The notes below the pieces were generated by a model that ran no database searches, had not been told where the DNA came from, and was given only the letters and a program-made list of their open reading frames with translations. The translations under genes and the position numbers were made by a program. A stretch of 64,000 nucleotides of DNA from Oceaniovalibus sp. ACAM 378 (lineage in GTDB: Bacteria; Pseudomonadota; Alphaproteobacteria; Rhodobacterales; Rhodobacteraceae): the NCBI RefSeq assembly GCF_008085915.1, contig NZ_VSJK01000002.1, positions 124,001 through 188,000 of the forward strand, given 5' to 3'. This document shows positions 59,249 to 64,000 of this stretch, in pieces; the first letter of the stretch is position 1, and each line of letters begins with the position of its first letter.

Positions 59249-60244
59249 TCAGCCGCGGGTGTCGACCCAATCTTCCATCGACTCGAACTGTTCGCTTGTG
59301 ATGGATGTCCGCACGGACAGATCATCTGCATCATCGGAGTCGCGCATGATGGTCAGATCTTCCATCATGACTGAGACTTTCTTTTCGCCAATCCCAAGGA
59401 AACCGCCGATGCCCAGGATGACTTCGGTGACTTTACCCTGATCGTCGATCAGAAGTTCCGAGATTTCTCCGACGGATTCATCGTTGACGTCATAGACGTT
59501 GGCACCAATCAGCGCATCGGTGTTGACTTCGGTTGCCGGAACTTCGACGGAACCGGAGAAATCGCGCATTTCACGATCAGTGGCTTCGGCGTTCGTCGTC
59601 GCGTCCATCGCAGGTGCAGCCGCAGGATCGGCGGCCGGAGCAACTTCTGCGTCCGTCGCGGGGGCCGCGGCTGCGTCGGTTGCCGGAGCAACTTCAGCGT
59701 CTGTCGCCGGGGCCGCGGTTGCGTCGGTTGCCGGAGCAACTGCTGCGTCCGTTGTGGCAGCTGGAGTCGTACCGGCTTCCCGCAGACCGACTGTACCGAT
59801 GTCGAACTCAGGTGCGTTTTCCAGCGAGTCCTGCGAAGCATTTATCACGACGAAATAGTCATCGTCCGAGTCGCCGTCGCGCACAAGTTTCAGCTGATCC
59901 ATCGACACGGCGACAGTGCGTTCGCCGATGCCAAGAAATCCGCCGATGTCGAGCAGGATGGCTTCGGACGAACCGTCGGCTGCCAGAACGACATCGCTGA
60001 TTTCGCCGACGTCATTCCAGTCTTCGGACGGGTCGTTCATATCCGCGCCGTCATATCCGACTTCGCTTGTGTACAGACGCTTGCCGATCAGTTCAGAGGC
60101 GCGCAGATCGAAGCCCATCGAGGCAGCGTTTGCGTCGGTGCCATAGAACGGGCTGGTCATTGCAGCGTCCTGCGCGATGGCAGGAGCGGCAAAAGGGGTG
60201 GCCAGAAGGGCGACAAGGGCGGTTGTGCTCATGAAACGTTTCAT
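59249..60244 (-). CDS. Exported protein with two PRC-barrel domains and a PATDA repeat linker
   Basis: 331 aa. Signal ends APAIAQ. PRC-barrel one (about 45-130) contains DVGEISDVVLAADGSSEAILLDIGGFLGIGERTVAVSMDQLKLVRD. PRC-barrel two (about 235-320) contains ESVGEISELLIDDQGKVTEVILGIGGFLGIGEKKVSVMMEDLTIMRD. A low-complexity linker of 40-50 residues (APATDAxxA repeats) separates them. Both barrels keep the IGGFLGIGE core. Exported PRC-barrel proteins are common in alphaproteobacteria and unassigned. Confidence 0.9.
   Translation of the reverse strand: MKRFMSTTALVALLATPFAAPAIAQDAAMTSPFYGTDANAASMGFDLRASELIGKRLYTSEVGYDGADMNDPSEDWNDVGEISDVVLAADGSSEAILLDIGGFLGIGERTVAVSMDQLKLVRDGDSDDDYFVVINASQDSLENAPEFDIGTVGLREAGTTPAATTDAAVAPATDATAAPATDAEVAPATDAAAAPATDAEVAPAADPAAAPAMDATTNAEATDREMRDFSGSVEVPATEVNTDALIGANVYDVNDESVGEISELLIDDQGKVTEVILGIGGFLGIGEKKVSVMMEDLTIMRDSDDADDLSVRTSITSEQFESMEDWVDTRG
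59620..59760 (-). repeat. Short tandem repeats encoding the PATDA linker
   Basis: Units of 24 bp (and 48-bp pairs) recur, encoding VAPATDAA, AAPATDAE and similar octapeptides about six times. Alternating V/A at position one and A/E at the last position defines the 16-residue higher-order unit. Candidate for length variation. Confidence 0.8.
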
Positions 60245-60604
60245 GGTGGTCCTCTCACTATTGCTGTGCGGATGGTTCCGCTTTCTGGTTCAACAACCCA
60301 CTGCGCCCGGCGGCGGTTCCGCAATCGGGTGCAGCAGAGAGCGAAATTTTGTCGGGAACAAAGTGCCGGGTTCGACGTTTGTGACGCCTTGCAACAGGGG
60401 CTTACAACCGGGCGCGACGGGAGGTGAAAAATCCCGTCATGCTTTGCGCTCCGTGGCGGCAGCGGGCCGCAATCTGGGGGCCATCTGGCAAGACGACCGG
60501 TGACGCTCGGCTGTGCCATCGCCCCACCCGCCGTCCCGAAAGCCCTGTTTCGGGTCCGGTAAACGTGGGGCTGCAGGGCAGTCGGACCAAAACCACCATG
60601 CCAT
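60245..60604. other. Intergenic region between PRC-barrel gene and rpmE terminator
   Basis: About 360 bp with no supported gene. It should hold the promoter of the PRC-barrel gene (minus strand). Frames here lack start signals and family similarity. Confidence 0.5.
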
Positions 60605-60634
60605 AAAAAAAGGCCGCTCCATCCGGAGCGGCCC
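60605..60634 (-). terminator. Intrinsic terminator of the rimM-trmD-rplS-rpmE region
   Basis: Perfect 9-bp arms GGCCGCTCC and GGAGCGGCC with loop ATCC, followed on the minus strand by TTTTTTT. It lies about 32 bp after the rpmE stop. Confidence 0.95.
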
Positions 60635-60665
60635 TTCTGTCGTTTGGTCGATCCGATCTGTTGGA

Positions 60666-60887
60666 TCAGAAACCGAGACCTTCGTACTTCTTCTTGAACT
60701 TCGACACGCGGCCGCCGGTGTCCAGCAACCTGGTGTTGCCGCCGGTCCAGGCCGGGTGCACCGTGGGGTCGATGTCCAGCGACAGTTGGTCGCCTTCTTT
60801 GCCCCAGGTCGATTTCATCTGAATGATATCGCCATTCGTCATCTTGACGGCGATCACGTGATATTCGGGATGGATGTCCGCTTTCAT
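60666..60887 (-). CDS. rpmE: 50S ribosomal protein L31
   Basis: 73 aa: [22 protein letters not shown] with [48 protein letters not shown]. It lacks the CxxC zinc pairs of zinc-type L31, as is usual in alphaproteobacteria. AGGAGCG lies upstream. Confidence 0.97.
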   Translation of the reverse strand: MKADIHPEYHVIAVKMTNGDIIQMKSTWGKEGDQLSLDIDPTVHPAWTGGNTRLLDTGGRVSKFKKKYEGLGF

Positions 60888-60898
60888 CTGTCCGCTCC

Positions 60899-61285
60899 TT
60901 ACGCCGGTGATTTGTCGGCACGGGGCCGGTAATTCGAGACTTCGGCGATCCGGGCCGATTTGCCCCGCCGGTCACGCAGATAGTACAGCTTGGCGCGACG
61001 CACCTTGCCGCGGCGCACCACTGTGATGCTGTCGATGTTCGTCGAATGCAGGGGGAACACGCGCTCTACGCCTTCGCCGAACGAAATTTTGCGCACGGTG
61101 AACGAGCCAGCAATGCTGTGGCCGTTCTTTCTTGCGATGCAGACACCTTCGTAGTTCTGGACCCGGGTACGGGTGCCTTCGGTCACTTTGTAACCGACGC
61201 GGATGGTGTCACCCGCCTTGAAGTCGGGAATATCATTTCCCAGTGCGGCGACCTGTTCGGCCTCCAACTGTGCGATCAGATTCAT
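60899..61285 (-). CDS. rplS: 50S ribosomal protein L19
   Basis: 128 aa. [92 protein letters not shown] is the complete L19 pattern. It is preceded by trmD and followed 11 bp later by rpmE. AGGAGCG precedes the start. Confidence 0.98.
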   Translation of the reverse strand: MNLIAQLEAEQVAALGNDIPDFKAGDTIRVGYKVTEGTRTRVQNYEGVCIARKNGHSIAGSFTVRKISFGEGVERVFPLHSTNIDSITVVRRGKVRRAKLYYLRDRRGKSARIAEVSNYRPRADKSPA

Positions 61286-61354
61286 CTGACGCTCCTCTAA
61301 TACACGGGTTTGTCCCGTTTGGTGACGCGCGGGATGGTCCCGCGCTATGCGCTC

Positions 61355-62203
61355 TCAGAGCTCTTGGTCGTCCATCGGGTCCATACCGCGCGCCGCGCAA
61401 TATGCCCGCCAGAGATCAGGGCGGCGTTCCTTGGTCAGCCTTTCGGCCATCGCCCGGCGCCACTGTGAAATTTTGCCGTGATGCCCAGACAGGAGAATGT
61501 CGGGGATTTCGCGGCCTTCCCAGCTGCCGGGTTTCGTGTACTGCGGGTGTTCGAGCAGGCCGTCGGAAAATGATTCCTCCTGCGTCGATTCATGATTCCC
61601 GAGCACGCGGGGTATAAGCCGGACTGTCGCGTCGATCAAGGCCTGTGCTGCAATCTCGCCTCCGGTCAGGATGAAATCCCCAAGGCTGATCTCTTCGATG
61701 GCGTGATGTTCGATAACGCGTTCGTCCACGCCCTCAAAACGACCGCACAGCAGGGTGATACCTTCGGTCCGGCTGAACCGCTCGGCTGTTTGCTGATCAA
61801 AGGGTTTGCCCCGCGGCGACAGATAGACCAGCGGCCATTTTTCGCGATCCGGCGGAGTGCCGCGCATCGCCTGACGGATCGCCCGGTTCAGGACATCGGC
61901 GCGCAGAACCATCCCGGCGCCGCCGCCCGCCGGGGTATCGTCGACATTCCGGTGCTTGCCTTCGCCGAAGATGCGCAGATCGATGGGTTCCAGCCGCCAC
62001 AGCCCGTCCTGCAACGCTTTGCCGGTCAGGGATGCGCCGAGGACCCCCGGGAAAGCGTCGGGGAACAGGGTGATCACCCGCGCCTCCCATGCGCCTTTCA
62101 GGTGTGGCCGGTCCTGCATCAATTCACGCGGCTGCAACGTCGGCTGGTTCGTCAGACGGCCATGGGATCTTGCGGGGCGGTCAGTCGGAGGTGTGTCGGT
62201 CAT
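61355..62203 (-). CDS. trmD: tRNA (guanine-N1)-methyltransferase TrmD
   Basis: 282 aa. SPOUT/trefoil-knot enzyme making m1G37. ARVITLFPDAFPGVLGASLTGKAL, GKHRNVDDTPAGGGAGMVLRADVLNRAI, LCGRFEGVDERVI and SLGDFILTGGEIAAQALIDATVRLIPRVLGN are present. The N-terminal ~35-residue extension (MTDTPPTDRPARSHGRL) matches the style of Rhodobacteraceae homologues, supporting the start at 62203. Confidence 0.96.
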   Translation of the reverse strand: MTDTPPTDRPARSHGRLTNQPTLQPRELMQDRPHLKGAWEARVITLFPDAFPGVLGASLTGKALQDGLWRLEPIDLRIFGEGKHRNVDDTPAGGGAGMVLRADVLNRAIRQAMRGTPPDREKWPLVYLSPRGKPFDQQTAERFSRTEGITLLCGRFEGVDERVIEHHAIEEISLGDFILTGGEIAAQALIDATVRLIPRVLGNHESTQEESFSDGLLEHPQYTKPGSWEGREIPDILLSGHHGKISQWRRAMAERLTKERRPDLWRAYCAARGMDPMDDQEL

Positions 62204-62374
62204 CTCTATCGGGTATCCATCTTCGAGTATCTCGATCGGCTAGGCAGGGCCCGGGTGGCGCCCGATGGGCGTGCCACAGGGATGACGGAATTGCCAGCGG
62301 TGCGCGGCAACGGCGATGCCGGAGCGCAGCGAAATGCGCCGGTCAATGCCGTCAATTTCACCGGCAAAAGTCGA

Positions 62375-63205
62375 TCATCCCGCGCCCTTGCCCTGCTGCA
62401 TCACCGCCTCTTTCGCGGCACGCAATCGTGGGCGAGGTCCGCCAGCGCGGTTCAGGGCCAGCATCCGGTCACGCTGCGCCGTGGTTGGGCCGGGGTTGTT
62501 CGGCGGCGCGGCGGTGAAGGTCCGCCACTCGTCCTGTGGTACTCCCAGCAGGCGCAGAACCGTGGCGCCGTGGCCAAGACGGTGTAGTGCTGCGTCCTCA
62601 AGGGTTGAGATATGAACTGGAATTGGTGTCAGGGCGGCGGCAACTCTTGCAGCCTGCGCCGCCGGGTCCGGGGTGTCTGCGAAGCGTTTGCGAAAGGTTT
62701 GCCAGTCGTCGATCAAGCGCGAACTGCGCAGCACATGCCCATAGAGCGAGCGTTGCCACGCTTCCGCCTCGCGCAGTGAATACAGAAATTCTACCCGCAC
62801 ATCGGGGCCAAACCTGCGGCGCAGGCAGCGCAATATAGCGCGGGCCAAAGTGATTGCGTCGTGCGATCCGTCGGTCATCACAGCACTGCGTCGCCGGAAC
62901 CCGGGCATCATCCCCGACCAACTTTCACGGGACAGGATGATGACGGGGGCATCCGGGATGCGGCGCAGGGCGGCTGCCAGGCCATGCTCGAACAACCAAA
63001 GCGTCAGGCGTGACGGTCGCTGACCATACCATCGCCCCAGATACCGGGCGCGGCCAAGGTCGGCTTTCATATGCACATCTGCATAGGGTTTCAGCGCGTA
63101 GCGGTGGCGTTCAAGAAACGTCTGAAGGCTGGTTGTCCCGGTCTTGTAGAACCCGGCATGGACGAGGACGCGCGGCGCCCTGTCACGGGCGCCGATGTCA
63201 GCCAT
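62375..63205 (-). CDS. Sulfotransferase-like P-loop protein
   Basis: 276 aa. The N-terminal VLVHAGFYKTGTTSLQTFLERH is a 5'-phosphosulfate-binding-loop-like motif (GxxKTGTTSLQ) of sulfotransferases; a 3'-binding Ser/Arg segment may be VIILSRESWSG. No acceptor can be predicted. It interrupts the usual rimM-trmD neighbourhood. Homology to small sulfotransferases scattered in marine Rhodobacteraceae is inferred. Confidence 0.8.
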   Translation of the reverse strand: MADIGARDRAPRVLVHAGFYKTGTTSLQTFLERHRYALKPYADVHMKADLGRARYLGRWYGQRPSRLTLWLFEHGLAAALRRIPDAPVIILSRESWSGMMPGFRRRSAVMTDGSHDAITLARAILRCLRRRFGPDVRVEFLYSLREAEAWQRSLYGHVLRSSRLIDDWQTFRKRFADTPDPAAQAARVAAALTPIPVHISTLEDAALHRLGHGATVLRLLGVPQDEWRTFTAAPPNNPGPTTAQRDRMLALNRAGGPRPRLRAAKEAVMQQGKGAG

Positions 63206-63223
63206 GGCCGGGAACCGTAGCGA

Positions 63224-63385
63224 TCAGGCGATTACAAATACGCCCAACAGCAGAAGCAGGAACAAGACGAGAACGATTCCGATCAGCAGTTTCGCACCCG
63301 TCAGTGCCGCGCCCGAAATGAAATTGAACCCCAAAAGCGCCGCGACGGCGCCAACGACCAGCAGTATGAGAATAAGTTGCAGCAT
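63224..63385 (-). CDS. 53-aa DUF1328-like hydrophobic protein
   Basis: It begins MLQLILILLVVGAVAALLGF and ends LLGVFVIA, with two hydrophobic helices joined by NFISGAALTGAKL. This is the YtjA/DUF1328 pattern (a first helix ending in ALLGFG, then GAAAGIAKIL, then a second helix). GGAAAGGACAG lies upstream. It sits between rimM and the sulfotransferase gene and may be co-transcribed. Confidence 0.8.
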   Translation of the reverse strand: MLQLILILLVVGAVAALLGFNFISGAALTGAKLLIGIVLVLFLLLLLGVFVIA

Positions 63386-63472
63386 GACTGTCCTTTCCGG
63401 TTTCCGGCTGTATGGCCGGTTCGCAAAGGCAACGCCGCAGTTTGTGCCGAGGTTCCCTTGAAGGGGCCAGCG

Positions 63473-63988
63473 TCACAACAATCCGTCGGGCGGATCGGCA
63501 ACGATGCGGCGTGCGGCCAGATCGACGGTTGGCACGCCATCACGGGTAAACGGCAGCAACAGAGTGTCGCCGCCTGTGGGGCGCTTGATTTCCAGCAGAT
63601 CGTCGGCGCCGTGGTTCTGTACCGCGATTACCGTGCCCAGAGGCGCGCCGCCGGTGTCGACCACGCTCAGCCCAATCAGGTCGGCATAGTAGTATTCATC
63701 ATCCGGCAGACCGGGCAACCGCCCGCGCGGAGCGAAAAGACGGACACCGCGCAGGGCATCGGCCTGTTCCTTGGTCGAAACGCCAGATATCCGGGCGGTA
63801 AACACGCCCTTGGCCTGACCGGTCAGTTTCAGATCAAACTGGCGGGTGCCGTCCTCGGTGCTGAGCGGGGCATAATCCGCAATGGCGCCGGGATCAGCAC
63901 AAAAGCTTTTCAGCCGGATATCTCCACGCACCCCAAAGGCGCCCGAGATCGCACCGACACAGATCATCGGGGTGGTCTGGTCCGACAT
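63473..63988 (-). CDS. rimM: 16S rRNA processing/ribosome maturation factor RimM
   Basis: 171 aa. The N-terminal RimM domain ([28 protein letters not shown]) and C-terminal PRC-barrel ([39 protein letters not shown] ... [29 protein letters not shown]) are both complete. It helps mature the 30S head with S19. It heads the minus-strand ribosomal region in this window; rpsP may lie beyond the right edge. Confidence 0.97.
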   Translation of the reverse strand: MSDQTTPMICVGAISGAFGVRGDIRLKSFCADPGAIADYAPLSTEDGTRQFDLKLTGQAKGVFTARISGVSTKEQADALRGVRLFAPRGRLPGLPDDEYYYADLIGLSVVDTGGAPLGTVIAVQNHGADDLLEIKRPTGGDTLLLPFTRDGVPTVDLAARRIVADPPDGLL

Positions 63989-64000
63989 GCGTCTGCCCCT

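Noticed and set aside
1-64000. CRISPR arrays, prophage, toxin-antitoxin or known defence systems
   Set aside because: No regularly spaced repeats, phage structural genes, integrases or defence-family motifs were seen in reading the window.

Overview
The window looks like chromosome from a free-living alphaproteobacterium of the Rhodobacteraceae (Roseobacter/Rhodobacter/Paracoccus group). This is inferred from the high GC content, a TrcR (DUF1013) cell-cycle regulator, a COQ9-type ubiquinone protein, a Rhodobacter-like NnrR, CbiZ-type cobinamide salvage, and the gene order rimM ... trmD-rplS-rpmE. No phage, insertion sequence, CRISPR array or rRNA operon was found. One tRNA (tRNA-Glu, UUC) is present.

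Layout, left to right. (1) 0-2 kb: small unassigned secreted or membrane proteins, including a two-TM protein with a cytoplasmic OmpR-type winged helix, followed by two perfect tandem hairpins. (2) 2-10.2 kb, minus strand: a cell-envelope cluster of a large alpha-2-macroglobulin with an intact thioester and an N-terminal apple domain, a glycolipid-binding-family protein and penicillin-binding protein 1C. (3) 10.4-16.5 kb: a hybrid histidine kinase, YaaA, RecQ, YggT and a hotdog thioesterase. (4) 16.6-19.9 kb: nitrite reduction. An NnrR-type regulator is divergent from pseudoazurin, nirK and nirV, with a perfect NnrR box between them. (5) 20-27.6 kb, minus strand: a B12 acquisition locus. A cobalamin riboswitch precedes btuB, btuF, btuC, btuD, cbiZ, exbB, two exbD genes and tonB, nearly all joined by short overlaps. 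(6) 27.8-33.5 kb: modABC for molybdate, then NsrR divergent from a tightly overlapped nitric-oxide-response operon (a 51-aa membrane protein, group III truncated haemoglobin, NnrS, NnrU). (7) 34.1-38.4 kb: a glycine-betaine-type ABC transporter with two consecutive binding proteins, each followed by an intrinsic terminator, before the permease and ATPase.

(8) 38.8-46.4 kb: tRNA-Glu, recJ, glpX, trcR, a periplasmic RNase T2, a DUF808 membrane protein, a quinone oxidoreductase and COQ9. (9) 46.9-55.6 kb: rpsU, DUF4112, DUF992, a lytic-transglycosylase lipoprotein, DUF1294, mscL, a glutathione S-transferase, ytoQ, a periplasmic 2',3'-cyclic-nucleotide phosphodiesterase, nudC, an SRPBCC protein and a small lipoprotein. 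(10) 55.7-60.2 kb: smc and a two-PRC-barrel exported protein. (11) 60.7-64 kb, minus strand: rimM, a 53-aa DUF1328-like protein, a sulfotransferase-like protein, trmD, rplS and rpmE.

The most coherent biology is nitrogen-oxide respiration and detoxification (nnrR/paz/nirK/nirV plus nsrR/trHb3/nnrS/nnrU, with no NO reductase genes in view) and a self-contained B12 import and remodelling operon with its own TonB motor. The points most worth a second look are the NO operon with its unassigned 51-aa membrane protein, the terminator-graded betaine operon, the riboswitch-headed B12/TonB/CbiZ locus, the alpha-2-macroglobulin cluster and the inverted-topology membrane winged-helix protein.
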